A DNA stretch of 64,000 bases from Arachis hypogaea (Eukaryota > Streptophyta > Magnoliopsida > Fabales > Fabaceae), in contig NC_092052.1 in assembly GCF_003086295.3 (NCBI RefSeq), forward strand, positions 79,714,834 through 79,778,833, written 5' to 3'. Below, piece after piece: positions 1 to 10,843 of the stretch. Numbering within the stretch: the stretch's first letter is position 1; every line of letters begins with the position of its first letter. The position numbers and the translations under genes are program-made. The notes beneath the pieces were generated by a model. The model was not told where the DNA came from. It made no database searches and was given only the letters and a program-made list of their open reading frames with translations.

Positions 1-246
1 TCTCTATCTTCTCTACTTATCTGTGTTTTCTAATTACTGCTTCCTTGTATTCTGCTAATAGTCTGCTAAACAACATAGAATTAATGAACGTAACTAATAA
101 CCCCGACCCTACTAAGAACTCCCCAGTTCTTACCCCTTCTCTCTCCCTTCCCCCTTCAGATGGAAGTAAGAGTACCTTACCATAGTTCGCTGATGACCGT
201 TTGCAAGAAGAAGTTTCTGCTCTAGATAGTCTTCTGAGTCTAGGGT
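1..246 (-). repeat. Flank of tandem LTR-like repeats, probably LTR interior
   Basis: No credible ORF. Read on the minus strand, the sequence runs on without a break from the repeat unit at 247-929, so it is probably the rest of the same LTR or its adjoining interior. The family is not identified. Confidence 0.4.
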
Positions 247-929
247 GAATATCGTTCTCTGATTATATGTAAATACTGTGAGACCAGCCAACGTCTGCAC
301 CCCGTTCGTATGCGCACTTTAGCCTAAATCATGTGTACGAGACTCCTGTTGTGTGGCTACCTGATAAGGTACCAGAGAGACGTCATATGGCAACGTCTGA
401 TCGTGCAGAGGAATAGTAGATGATGTTCCATCTTTTGGTGACGTTCCACCTGACTTGAGTTTTGAAGACTTAGAACGCACTTTCCCTTGCTTTAGTAGTT
501 TAGAGGGACTAGGTGAGTATAGAGTCTAGGCTAGCCTAGGTGCCAGCTTAGGGACCTCTTGAACAGGTCAGGACCTGGGATGTTGTATGTATGTATATGT
601 ATATAGTTATTATCTAGCTATACCTAGGGGTGTTCTAACTAAAGGTCTATACTCTAATAAAGGCTGGATAACTGAATGTTGCTAGCTACTTGTGATGTAT
701 TTATGTGTGGTTGCTTATAACTGTTTTATCTGTTGTCAGCTGTGAGTTGATTATAAATGATTCCGTCTATTGATCCAAATGTTTTAAAAAAAAAAGTACC
801 TTGCTAACTAACTACGCTTTTAACAACGAATTAGGCTCATATTTTAAATAATAGATAATAATTAGGATGACAAATTGGTAGCACTCAGTTTCTGGTATGT
901 CCTAGGCGTACTGAAAATTGGGTCGTTAC
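247..929 (-). repeat. TGTAACGACCC-type LTR fragment, tandem copy 1
   Basis: On the minus strand this unit begins TGTAACGACCCAATTTTC at 929 and runs to about 247. It is nearly identical over its whole length to 930-1615. A TGTAACGACCC start is common for Ty3/gypsy LTRs of plants, which is general knowledge and not tested here. It contains alternating TA-rich TATA-like sequence near 585-615. No coding sequence is seen. Confidence 0.7.
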
Positions 930-1615
930 AAATATCGTTCTCTGTTTATATGTATATACTGTGAGACCAGCCAATGTCTGCACCCCGTTCGTATGCGTAC
1001 TTTACCCTAAATCCTGTGTACGAGATTCTTGTTGTGTGGCTACTTCATGAGGTACCAGAGAGACGTCCTGTGGAAAAGTCTGATCGTGCAGAGGAGTAGC
1101 AGATGATGTTCTATCTTTTGATGACGTTCCACCTGACTTGAGTTGTGAAGACTTAGAATGTACTTTCCCTCGCTTTAGTAGTTTAGAGGGACTAGGTGAG
1201 TATAGAGTCTAGGCTAGCCTAGGTGCCAGCTTAGGGACCTCTTGAACAGGTCAGGACCTGGGATGTTGTATGTATATACATGTATATAGATATTATTTAG
1301 CTATATCTAGGGGTGTTCTAACTAACAGTCTATATTCTAATAAAGGCTGAATCACCGAATGTTGTCAACTACTTGTGATGTATGTATGTGTGGTTGTTTA
1401 TAATTGTTTTATCTGTTATTATTTGTGAATTAATTATAAATGATTCTGTCTATTAATCCAAACGTTTTCAAAAAAAAAATACACCTCGCAAATTAACTAC
1501 GCTTTTAACAACGAATCAGGCTCATATGATAAATAATAGATAATAATTAGGAACACAAATTGGTAGCGCTCAGTTTCCGGTATGATCTAGACATATTGAA
1601 AATTGGGTCGTTACA
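930..1615 (-). repeat. TGTAACGACCC-type LTR fragment, tandem copy 2
   Basis: This is the second copy of the about 685-bp unit, directly abutting copy 1 head to tail. It starts TGTAACGACCC at 1615 (minus). At the junction (about 929/930) the sequence goes from mid-LTR straight into a fresh LTR start, with no CA end. That indicates unequal exchange or tandem duplication and not two separate insertions. Small indels and scattered substitutions separate the copies. Confidence 0.75.
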
Positions 1616-1845
1616 CTCATGGTTCAGAGAGAAAAATAGGATTCTGTAAAACTGTAAAGTGCGGAATGAGGTAAGAGATAAGAGATGACCTCAAAGGGCT
1701 GATTCCTTTTCCTTTTATATCTAATTCTAATTAATATAAAATATATTTTTTAAAATTAAATAATATCTTTTCCTATTTGTAAATAAAATAAAGTTTAATC
1801 AGAAATAAATAAATCATCTCGAGCTGCTGACCACCAACTTCATTA
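1616..1845. other. AT-rich spacer, nothing recognised
   Basis: AT-rich stretch between the tandem LTR fragments and the palindrome-rich part of LTR g. No ORF, PBS or LTR end is visible. It may be the decayed 3' end of LTR g; the expected minus-strand end (…GCATCA, seen at the paired LTR at 32770) is not found here. Confidence 0.4.
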
Positions 1846-2351
1846 AGGTTGGCGCCAAACTTGGCAAATCCCAAGTTTGGTGCCACTTCAACCGTATGCA
1901 ATACCATTTTTTCTTCATCTTGGTGCCAAACTTGGGACCAAGGCAGTGTGTTTGGTGAGTTTGCATTGATCATGGGGCCAAACTTGGAGAATCCCAAGTT
2001 TGGAGGCAAGAATGCCATGTGTTTTGGAAGAAAAGTGTATACTATTATATATCGTTGGAAAGCTCTAGAAGTTAGCTTTCCAATGCCGCTGGAGTTACAT
2101 CAATTAAATCTCTGTAGCTCAAGTTATTCCTATTAGAGGGCAGAGAGGTTAGGATTGATAGCATCATTCACTTTCTTCTTTTTTTCTACATAAACTCCAT
2201 CAAATCCATCCGAATGCCACCTGAAATAAACAGAATTTCACACGACACAAAGTAGCATCCATAGTGGCTAAGAGATAATTAATTTTTGATTAAACTCAAC
2301 CATTTGAATACAAATTTACTAGGAAAAGTTAGAAAAGATGCTCACGCATCA
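1800..2351 (-). repeat. E0 3' LTR (LTR g), left end unresolved
   Basis: On the minus strand it starts TGATGCGTGAGC at 2351 and matches LTR f (32770-33172) through the region containing the 'tgtagctcaagttattcctatt' type sequence. LTR f appears to carry an internal deletion relative to this copy. To its right lie the hairpin and AAGTTTAGTGTTG that mark the 3' interior end of the element. Confidence 0.65.
1846..2008. repeat. Cluster of GCCAAACTTGG / CCAAGTTTGG inverted motifs in LTR g
   Basis: At least five occurrences of GCCAAACTTGG or its complement CCAAGTTTGG(T/A)GCC in about 160 bp, arranged as inverted pairs (for example around 1852-1882 and 1977-2005). It occupies the same relative place as the GGCGTTTAACGCC clusters in other LTRs of this window. 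The small ORFs across it on both strands exist because of the repeats and are not considered genes. Confidence 0.7.
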
Positions 2352-3370
2352 CAACACTAAACTTGAATTGTTGCTTATCCTCAAGCAACCAAAACGAATA
2401 CATGCTTAGGATGTGAATTCCCATGAGAAGTGAAAGTTCAATTAAGCTCATGTCTCTTCTTAAAGTGGGGTTTACACACTGTAATCCTGAATAGTTTTAG
2501 GATCTCACTCTCTTTTAAATCAGAGCAATGTCATGTCATTCAGAATTAGAATCCGGATAATATTATGAATTATCTAATCTTTTATACTTCAGTTTAATCC
2601 TTGAACACAGCGAATTTCCTTTATTTCTCTTTTCTTTGGTGCTTCGCACCCTGAGCCTAGCAGTGACTTTAAATGCTTTGTCTCAAGCTTCACCAGACAC
2701 AAAAACACTACAAGCACTTAACTGGGAAACTCTCTTTAAGTTCTGATTTTTCTTTCAGTTACTCCCAGATAGTGGTGCTTAAAGCCTTTGGCATACTCTG
2801 TTAAGTGAACTTGATCTTGACTCTTAGTGCTCTGTCTCAAGGATTACTTGACACATTTACACCACAAGCATATGACTAGGGAAACAACTCTTTGAGCTTT
2901 TAATCATGTTTGACCTCCCTAGTCATTGATGCTCAGAGCCTTGGACCTTGCTTTTATTCTTCTTTTGCTGTTTCTTTTGCTTCAAGGATTAAGCTTTTGT
3001 TTAATTCAGAGAATTTATAATAGTTCTCTAAATTCCTATTCCTTATGCATCGATATTCTTTGATTCAAATTCAACTATGCATTGTTGATATCATGCATTC
3101 AGAATCACAAATCATACCACCACATTTAAGTAAATAAGACTACTCTTAAATATAAACTTAATTTCTCATGCAATACATCACTTCTTTTCTTTTCTTTTTA
3201 GATTCAAGCTCAGTGAGTGGTACATGAGACAAAATTTTTTTTAAACTAAAAGCAAATAACAGAATGAAACTAAATCTAAGAACTGAAAGTACTAAAGATC
3301 ATGCAAGCAATCAAAGCAACAGAAAACAGAAGACAACAAAATAAGAACGGAAGGAGAAATGGAATGAAAG
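2352..3370 (-). other. E0 3' interior, non-coding
   Basis: No ORF of note. It holds the RGGA-loop hairpin at 2371-2388 beside the LTR. The remainder resembles the 3' interiors of E1 (7925-9080), E4 (53000-53770, other strand) and E7, with phrases such as 'gctctgtctcaaggattacttgaca'. It ends at the E2 target duplication, 3371-3375. Confidence 0.6.
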
Positions 3371-3375
3371 GAACT

Positions 3376-4887
3376 TGATAAAAAGAATTCCTTGACGGTC
3401 TAGAATTTCTCTTATAGGAAAGAATTTCTTCGTTGTTGAGTATAGCTCTAAACCAACAAACAATCCTCCCAATAAAAAATATTGGTTGTCACAAGTACAA
3501 ACCCCAATAAGAATTTTTACCCGAAGTATTTAAACCTCGGGTTATCTCACAAGGAATTGTAATGAAGTGCTCAATTATTGGCTATGAAGATGCAAGGGAG
3601 TTTGATTTTTGGAAAAGGGGCAAGAAAAGTAAAGGAACAACTAAAGAAAGCAATTAAGAAAAGAGAGACATCTTTGGCAAGAATTGAGAATCTATGCTTT
3701 CTATCTCAGTCACTAATAACAATAATTAACAAGAATTTATCTTATTACGTCATCCCCGATGACGGAAGAAGGTATCATGTTATCTTCACACTTTAAGAAA
3801 ATTTAATAAGACTAGCTAATCTCAATCCAAATATCCTAATCAACTCACTAAGTGAATTAGCAATAGATTAGAGTTAATGAAAATCATACTAGCTAACAAT
3901 TCTAGATCACCAACATAATTGGGTCTTAATGACTCAAGATCACTTAGTTTCTCTTTTCAAGCCAAGAATGCTCAAAGATCTACTCAAAATCCAAACCAAG
4001 TATTTTGCCAAACACTTGGTGGGTATGAAAGGAAAACATAATAAATTGCAAAGGAAATAAGATCACCAACTCAAATCATCAATAGAACATCAAACATCAA
4101 ATTTGCATTAAAAGAAATCCAAATCCAACAATAGTTCATCATCACAAAAGAAAGCATTAGGTGAAATTAACAAGAACACTAAGAGAAACAAAGGTGTAGA
4201 AACAAGAAATCACAATGGAAGTAAAATGAAGACAAGAATTGAACATGGATCTATGATGCAAATAACCCTAAAACCCTAATTCTAGAGAGAAGAGGGAGCT
4301 TCTCTCTCTAGGAACTAAACTACATAATGCTATTCTTCAAACAATTGCTCCCCCTTTGCTCAATCTTCAATTCTGCATGAAATACTCTCAGAAACGAGTT
4401 GGACTTGGGCTTGGGCAGCTCAGAAATTACCCCCAGCATTTTCACTTTAAGTGGGTCACGTGCGAGCACCGACGCGTACGCATGGGTCATGCGTATGCGT
4501 CGCTTGGCAATTTAAAATCCACGTGTACGCTTCATGTACACGTATGCGTCGCCATGCGACCTCATTTTCACGTGTGCGCGTCGCTTTAAGCACTCCAAAT
4601 CCTTGTTTCTTAATGGATTCTTCACTATGCATGCTTTTCTCTACACTTCTTCCATCCAATACTTGTCTTATGAACCTGAGATCACTCAACAAACACATCA
4701 AGGTATCGAATGGAATTAAAGTGAATTAAAATTAGCAATTTAAAGGCCTAAAAAGCATGTTTTCACTCTTAAGCACAAAATCAAGGAGAATTATAAAACC
4801 ATGCTATTTCGTTGAATAAATATGGGAAAAGGGTAATAAAATCCCCTAAATTAAGCACAAGATAAACCACAAAATTGGGGTTTATCA
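3376..4887 (-). repeat. E2 3' LTR
   Basis: 1,512 bp, starting TGATAAACCCC at 4887 and ending …TTTTTATCA at 3376 on the minus strand. Its first 26 nt inside the TG hold an inverted repeat (GATAAACC…GGTTTATC, 4861-4886). A purine-rich GTGTGGGAAGG lies immediately upstream on the minus strand and is a good polypurine tract. A cluster of ACGCGTACGC-type motifs lies at 4455-4590. Confidence 0.9.
4455..4590. repeat. ACGCGTACGC palindrome cluster in E2 3' LTR
   Basis: Repeated CG-rich near-palindromes (acgcgtacgc, atgcgtatgcgt, acgtgtacgc and mutated forms) in an otherwise AT-rich LTR. The 5' LTR has the same cluster at 20990-21145 in better-preserved form. Many C-to-T/G-to-A differences between the copies are at CG dinucleotides, as expected from methylated-cytosine decay. 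Confidence 0.75.
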
Positions 4888-6254
4888 AACCTTCCCACAC
4901 TTAAATTAAGCATGTCCTCATCCTTAAATCAAGAAAGAGACAAAGGGTATCAACATTTATTCAATGTAAACTATCTAAATGCAACTACCTACATGCAATC
5001 TATATGAATGCAATCACTTAGTCAAAATAAATCAAACTCCAAGAATACATACATAAGTGCAAGGGCTAAAGGTATTAACAACCAAGTCAGACCCACAGTT
5101 GAATTGAATTATTGAGAAGAATTTACAAACTTGCAAGAAAATATGATCATGGGTGGAAACATGTAATTGAGCGATCGAACCCTCCCCGGATGTGTATCCG
5201 CTCTATCTGCTCAAGTGTATGGTGTTGATTTACTTAATTCTCCCTTAATCATGCTTTCCAATATTTGTTTTTCATCTAACAATCAACAATTATTTCATGC
5301 ATGCATACAAATATCATGAGGGATTTTCCAAAGGTTGTAATGGGGTCAAGGTCAAGGTAAGATTGTATTTGGTCAAGTGAGCTTGAAATTTGAATCTTTG
5401 ATCAACATAAGCTTCCCACCTAACCTATATAACAACCTATACAAATTTGAAACTAACCTAACTACCCATTCTTCACTTTTCCACACACTCATGCATTTTC
5501 TTTTCACTTCACAATACATATGCATTGATTTTTATTGAACCTTACTTTGGGACATTTTGTCCCCTTTTTATTGCTTTTCCTTTCCTATATTTTTTTATTT
5601 ATTTTATATATATATATATTCTTTTTTTTTTGCAATAAACTATATACAAAAGTATCAATGCATATGGTTTTACATTTAGTTAATACATGAGCATGTTCCC
5701 AATTCCCAAATATAGAAATACAAAACACCTTTTTATCCCAGCCAATGTTCCCAAATCTCTCCAAAATCAAATGATAAGCACTCTCACTAGCCTAAGCTAA
5801 CCAAAGATCCAAACAAGGGAAATTTATTGTTTTTCACTTAAGGCTTATAATGTGCTAAAATTAAGAACAAATGGGTTAATCATAGGCTCAAATTGGCTAA
5901 CAATGGGAGATAAAAAGTAAGGCTATTTGGGTAAGTGAGCTATTTAAATAATGGCTTCAATCATATAAATGCATGTATACACAAGATAATGGACATATAG
6001 AATCAAATAAATCAAAGATTACAATCATAGAGAGAGAACAATGCCCACAAGAAGGAAAATAAGTGGTTATATGATGTAACCACGCAATTAGGCTCAAAAC
6101 TCACTTGCTTGTGTTCTTAGCTCAAAACATGTTCCACAATATACGTACTTCAAGCAAGTTCTCAAAATTATTTTTTTTCGAATCAATTGGGGTGCCCTAT
6201 AGATAAAATTCTTGAAAAATATCATGATTTTGACTCAGCTTACTATATACATAT
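4888..6254 (-). other. E2 3' interior, non-coding
   Basis: No credible ORF. It carries the imperfect hairpin at 4908-4925 and the polypurine tract by the LTR, then about 1.3 kb homologous to E3 44298-45800, E5 57823-59320 and, on the other strand, D 28710-30400. Ends at E1's target duplication gcaac (6255-6259). Confidence 0.7.
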
Positions 6255-7315
6255 GCAACTGGTGCATGAAATTGCGATCATCAACAATGGCGCCAAAGAC
6301 TTGGTGCTCTCAAATGTGAATCACACTTTGTCACAACTTCGCACAACTAACTAGTAAGTGCACTGGGTTGTCCAAGTAATAAACCTTACGTGAGTAAGGG
6401 TCGATCCCATGGAGACTGTCGGCTTGAAGCAACCTGTGGTCACCTTGTAAATCTCAGTCAAGCGGATCCAAATGGTTATGGTGAAGTGATAATAAATATA
6501 AATAAAATATAAACTAGGATAGAGATAGTTATGTAATTCATTGGTGAGAATTTCAGATAAGCGTATAGAGATGCTTTCGTTCCTCCTGAACCTCTGCTTT
6601 CCTACTGTCTTCATCCAATCATTCCCACTCCTTTCCATGGCAAGCTGTATGTTGGGCATCACCGTTGTCAATGGCTACATCCCGTCCTCTCTGTGAAAAT
6701 GGTCCAATGCGCTGTCATTGCATGGCTAATCATCTGTTGGTTCTCGATCATACTGGAATAGGATTTACTATCCTTTTGTGTCTGTCACTACGCCCAGCAC
6801 TCGCGAGTTTGAAGCTCGTCACAGCCATCCCTTCCCAGATCCTACTCAGAATACCACAGACAAGGTTTAGACTTTTCGGATCTCAGGAATGGCCATCCAT
6901 GGGTTCTAACTTATACCACGAAGACTCTAATATCTCGGACTTGGTCCTCTGTATTAGATATCTAAGAGATATTCATTCTAGCTTGTTTGCATGCAGAACG
7001 GAAGTGTTTGTCAGGCACGCGTTCGTAAGTGAGAATGATGATGAGCATCACATAATCATCACATTCATCATGTTCTTGGGTGCGAATGAACATCTTAGAA
7101 TAGGAATAAGCTTGAATTGAATAGAAAAACAATAGTACTTTGCATTAATTCATGAGGAACAGCAGAGCTCCACACCTTAATCTATGGTGTGTAGAAACTC
7201 TACCGTTGAAAATACATAAGAACAAGGTCCAGGCATGGCCAAATGGCCAGCCTCCATAAAGGTCTAAGATAGCATAAAACTGATCAAAGATGTCTAATAC
7301 AATAGTAAAGGGTCC

Positions 7316-7323
7316 TATTTATA
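7316..7323 (-). promoter_or_regulatory. TATA box of E1 3' LTR
   Basis: TATAAATA on the minus strand; the same octamer is at 15964-15971 in the 5' LTR, where it would drive the genomic transcript. The position is inferred from sequence only. Confidence 0.55.
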
Positions 7324-7444
7324 TCAGACTAGTTACTAGGGTTTACAGAAATGAGTAAATAATGCAGAAATCCACTTCCGGGGCCCACTTGGTGTGTGCT
7401 TGGGCTGAGCATTGAGCTTTACACGTGTAGAGGCTTCTCTTGGA

Positions 7445-7560
7445 GTTGAACGCCAGTTTGTAACCTGTTTCTGGCGTTTAACTCCACTTTGCAACCTGTT
7501 TCTGGCGTTTAACTCCAGAATAGGGCAGGAAGCTGGCGTGGAACGCCAGTTTGCATCATT
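7445..7560. repeat. GGCGTTTAACGCC-type palindrome cluster, E1 3' LTR
   Basis: Five to six half- or full copies of the palindrome GGCGTTNAACGCC (gaacgccagtt, ctggcgtttaac, ggcgtggaacgccag) in about 115 bp upstream of the TATA box on the transcribed strand. The cluster is repeated at 16093-16206 in the 5' LTR and is shared by E4's LTRs. Confidence 0.75.
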
Positions 7561-7924
7561 TAAACTCGGCCAAAGAATAAACTATTATATATTTCTAGAA
7601 AGCCCTGGATGTCTAATTTCCAACGCAATTGATAGCGCGCCATTTTGAGTTCTGTATCTCCAAAAAATCTACTTTGAGTGCAGGGAGGTCAGAATCCAAC
7701 AGCATCTGCAGTCCTTCTTCAACCTCTGAATCTGATTTTTGCTCAAGTCCTTCAATTTCAGCCATAAATTACCTGAAATCACAGAAAAACACACAAACTC
7801 ATATTAAAGTCCAGAAATGTGATTTTTATTTAAAAACTAATAAAAATATACTAAAAACTAACTAAATCATACTGGAAACTATGTAAAAACAATGCCAAAA
7901 AGCGTATAAATTATCCGCTCATCA

Positions 7925-9082
7925 CAACACCAAACTTAAATTGTTGCTTGTCCCCAAGCAACTGAAAATCAAATAGGATAAAAAGAAGAGAATATACTAT
8001 AAATTCCAAAATATCAATGAAACTTAGCTCCAATCAGATGAGCGAGACTTGTAGCTTTCTGCCTCTTGAATAGTTATGGCATCTCACTTTATCCTTTGAT
8101 GTTCAAAATGATTGGCATCTATAGGAATTTAGAATTCAGATAGTGTTATTGATTTTCCTAGTTCAGTATGTTGATTCTTGAACACAGCTACTTTATGAGT
8201 CTTGGCCGTGGCCCTAAGCACTCTGTCTTCCAGTATTACCACCGGATACATACATGCCACAGACACATAACTGGGTGAACCTTTTCAGATTGTGACTCAG
8301 CTTTGATAAAGTCCCCAATTAGAGGTGTCCAGGATTCTTAAGCACACTCTTTTTTTGCTTTGGACCTTGACTTTAACCGCTCTGTCTCAAGTTTTCACTT
8401 GACACCTTCACGCCACAAGCACATAGTTAGGGACAGCTTGGTTTAGCCGCTTAGGCTAGGATTTTATTCCTTTAGGCCCTCCTATCCACTGATGCTCAAA
8501 GCCTTGGATCCTTTTTATTACCCTTGCCTTTTGGTTTTAAGGGCTATTAGCTTTTTACTCTTGCCTTTTGGTTTAAAGAGCTTTTGTCTTTTTCTGCTTG
8601 CTTTTTCTTTTTCTCTCTTTTTTTTCGCCATTTTTTTTCTTTTTTCGCAAGCTCTTCTCTATTCACTGCTTTTTCTTGCTTCAAGAATCAATTTTATGAT
8701 TTTTCAGATTATCAATAACATTTCTCCTTTTCATCATTCTTTCAAGAGCCAACATATTTAAAATTCATAAACTACAATATCAAAAGACATATGCATTGTT
8801 CAAGCATTCATTCAGAAAACAAAAAGTATTGTCACCACATCAAAATAATTAAACTAGTTTCAAGGATGAATTCGAAACCATGTACTTCTTGTTCTTTTTT
8901 AATTAAAACATTTTTCATTTAAGAAAGGTGATGGGTTCATAGGACATTCACAACTTTAAGGCATAGACACTTAGACACTAGTGATCATATAGTAAAGACA
9001 CAAACATCAATAAAACCTAAAGCTCAAAAAAATCGAAAAATAGTAAAATAAATAGACAAGGAGATTAAGGAATGAGTCCACC
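7925..9082 (-). other. E1 3' interior, non-coding
   Basis: Begins at the LTR with AAGTTTGGTGTTG and a hairpin TTGCTTG-GGGA-CAAGCAA (7944-7961). The rest is homologous to E4 53000-53760 and to E7. It has T-rich runs and no convincing ORF. Confidence 0.7.
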
Positions 9083-10234
9083 TTAGTGAAGGTGGCGTCT
9101 TCCTCTTCTTGAAGAACCAATGGTGCTTTTGAGCTCCTCTATGTCTCTTCCTTATCTTTGTTGCTCCTCCCTCAGAGCTCTTTGATCTTCTCTAATCTCA
9201 TGGAGGATGATGGAGTGCTCTTGGTGCTCCATCCTTAGTTGTCCCATGTTGGAACTTAATTCTCCTAGGGAGGTGTTGATTTACTCCCAATAATTTTGTG
9301 GAGGAAGGTGCATCTCCTGAGGCATCTCAGGGATTTCATGGTGAGGAATTTCCTCATGCTCTTGTTGAGGTCCATGATCTCTTGTTTGCTCCATCCTTTT
9401 CTTAGTGATGGGCTTGTCCTCTTCAATGAGGATGTCTCCCTCTATGTCAATTCCAGCCGAATTGCAGAGGTGGCAGATGAGGTGATGAAAGGCTAACCTT
9501 GCCAAAGTAGAGGACTTGTCAGCCACCTTGTAGATTTCCTGAGGTATAATCTCATGACCTTCCACTTCCTCCCCAATCATGATACTATGGATCATGATGG
9601 CCCGATCTATAGTAACTTTAGACCGGTTGCTAGTAGGAATGATTGAGCGTTGAATAAACTCCAACCATCCTCTAGCTACAGGTTTAAGGTCCAGTCTTCT
9701 CAATTGAACCGGCTTGCCTCTTGAGTCAATTTTCCATTGAGCTCCTTCCACACATATGTCCATGCGGACTTGGTCCAACCTTTGATCAAAGTTGACCCTT
9801 CTAGTGTAGGGGCGTGCGTTTTCTTCCATCATTGGCAAGTTGAATGCCAGCCTTACATTTTCCGGACTGAAATCTTAGTATTTCCCCTGAACCATGGTGA
9901 GCCAATGCTTTGGATTCGGGTTCACACTTTGATCATGGTTCCTAGTGATCCATGCGTTTGCATAGAACTCTTGAACCATTAAGATCTCGACTTGTTGAAT
10001 GGGGTTGGTGAGAACTTCCCAACCTCTTCTTTGGATCTCAAGTCGGATCTCCGGATACTCATTCTTTTTGAGCTTGAAAGTAACCTCAGGGATCACTTTC
10101 TTTTTGGCCACAACTTTATAGAAGTGGTCTTGATGGACCTTTGAGATGAATCTCTCCATCTTCTATGACTCAGAGGTGGAAGCAATTGCCTTCCCTTTCC
10201 TCTTTCTTAAGGATTCTCTGGCCTTAGGTGCCAT
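9083..10234 (-). pseudogene. ORF2 of E1: resembles the putative plant transposon protein family; four in-frame stops
   Basis: One continuous minus reading frame from an ATG at 10234-10232 to TAA at 9083-9085, interrupted by stops at 10163-10165, 9875-9877, 9281-9283 and 9152-9154; no frameshift is needed. The N-terminus is basic (RESLRKRKGKA). The middle has the pattern RRGWEVL…VQEFYANA and a later segment with SIIPTSNRSKVTIDRA…IMIGEE. The C-terminus is Glu/Gln-rich and likely coiled coil. The layout matches the D copy (27249-28664) and what I recall of the 'putative plant transposon protein' domain. The function of this family is unknown to me. It takes the place pol would have. Preceded by a TATA-type promoter (10424-10438). 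Confidence 0.75.
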
Positions 10235-10289
10235 TGATGGTTATGGAAAAACAAAAAGCAATGCTTTTTACCACACTAAACTTAAAATG

Positions 10290-10309
10290 TTTGCTCGTCC
10301 CCGAGCAAA
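10290..10309 (-). other. Internal RGGA hairpin (HP-B) upstream of ORF2 in E1
   Basis: Minus strand: TTTGCTCG-GGGA-CGAGCAAA, an 8-bp stem with a GGGA loop, followed by TTTTAAGTTTAGTGTGG (10271-10287). Same layout as at the 3' LTR (7944-7961), but the stem has an extra paired change (CTCG/CGAG against CTTG/CAAG). It lies 56 nt upstream of the ORF2 ATG. Confidence 0.7.
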
Positions 10310-10423
10310 AGAAGAAAGAAAGAAGGAGAAGAAGAGAAAGAATGGAGGAAAGGGAGAGAGGTGTGTAGTCGGCTAAGGGTAAGAAGAAAGGGTTGTGTTG
10401 TGTGAAAATGAAGAAGGAATGAG

Positions 10424-10438
10424 GGGTTTATATAGGGG
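10424..10438 (-). promoter_or_regulatory. Probable internal promoter of ORF2 in E1
   Basis: Minus strand reads CCCCTATATAAACCC, a textbook plant TATA box. About 30 nt downstream is TTTTCACACAACACAACC (near 10390-10409), a plausible transcription start. A C/T-rich leader of roughly 165 nt then precedes the ORF2 ATG at 10234. Upstream on the same strand are AAACCCTA, AACCCTAAT and CCCTAAACC, similar to telo-box elements of plant promoters. This is an inference from sequence; no transcript evidence. Confidence 0.5.
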
Positions 10439-10587
10439 TGGGAGAAGGTTTAGGGTGCGGCTATTAGGGTTGGGTTTGGGAGGGAAAAGAGTTTGAATTT
10501 TGGAGGTAGGTAGGGTTTATGGGGAAGAGGGGATGGATGTGAATGGTGAAGATGTGATGGGGAAGAGTGATTGAGGTGATTGGTGAA

Positions 10588-10634
10588 GGGTATTTGCCTC
10601 CCAACAAGCGCTTCTTTAATGTCAATAGCTTGAC
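10588..10634 (-). other. Decayed post-ORF two-stem module (HP-A) in E1
   Basis: Minus strand: GTCAA-GCTA-TTGAC (10621-10634), then ATTAAAGAAGCGCTTG, then GTTGGG-AGGCAA-ATACCC (10588-10605). The first stem is intact. The second has lost its 3' arm; CCCAAC would be expected. Intact versions are in E0, E2, E3, E4 and D. Confidence 0.6.
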
Positions 10635-10675
10635 AGTGAGCTCTCATGGAGCCTCATAAATGTGCAGAGCATTGT

Positions 10676-10790
10676 TGGGACCTCCCAACACCAAACTTAG
10701 AGTTTGAATGTGGGGGTTCAACACCAAACTTAAAGTTTGGTTGTGGCCTCCAAACACCAAACTTAAAGTTTGACTGTGGGGGCTTTGGTT
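10676..10790. repeat. Triple CAAACTTAAAGTTTG repeat in E1 interior
   Basis: Three copies of a near-palindrome (acaccaaacttaaagtttg and variants) about 35-40 bp apart, each after a G-rich or C-rich spacer. They lie at the 3' end of the gag-protease region. The half-motif is the same AAGTTTGGTGT that borders the 3' LTR and recurs in the leader. Confidence 0.7.
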
Positions 10791-10843
10791 GACTCTGCAG
10801 TGAGAGAAGCTTTTCATGCTTCCTCTCCATGGTTACAGAAGGA

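Larger units (their letters stand above)
6260..7924 (-). repeat. E1 3' LTR
   Basis: Differs from the 5' LTR (14908-16572) by scattered substitutions only; both are 1,665 bp. TATA box TATAAATA on the minus strand at 7316-7323. Cluster of (T)GGCGTTTAACTCC/GAACGCCAG motifs at 7445-7560. Long antisense ORF-like stretches (for example 6665-7120) recur in both LTRs simply because the LTRs are copies. Confidence 0.92.

Noticed and set aside
6665..7120. Long ORF (151 codons, and 171 codons at 15253-15768) on the plus strand of E1's LTRs
   Set aside because: It lies antisense in an LTR, and its second copy exists because LTRs are duplicates. No recognisable domain, and an overlapping open frame on the other strand shows chance openness.
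9296..9982. Plus-strand ORFs across E1 ORF2
   Set aside because: Shadows of the minus-strand coding region, which has homologous layout with D's ORF2.
10500..10540. AAACCCTA sequences as telomeric repeats
   Set aside because: Single, scattered copies; better explained as promoter-type elements upstream of the TATA box.
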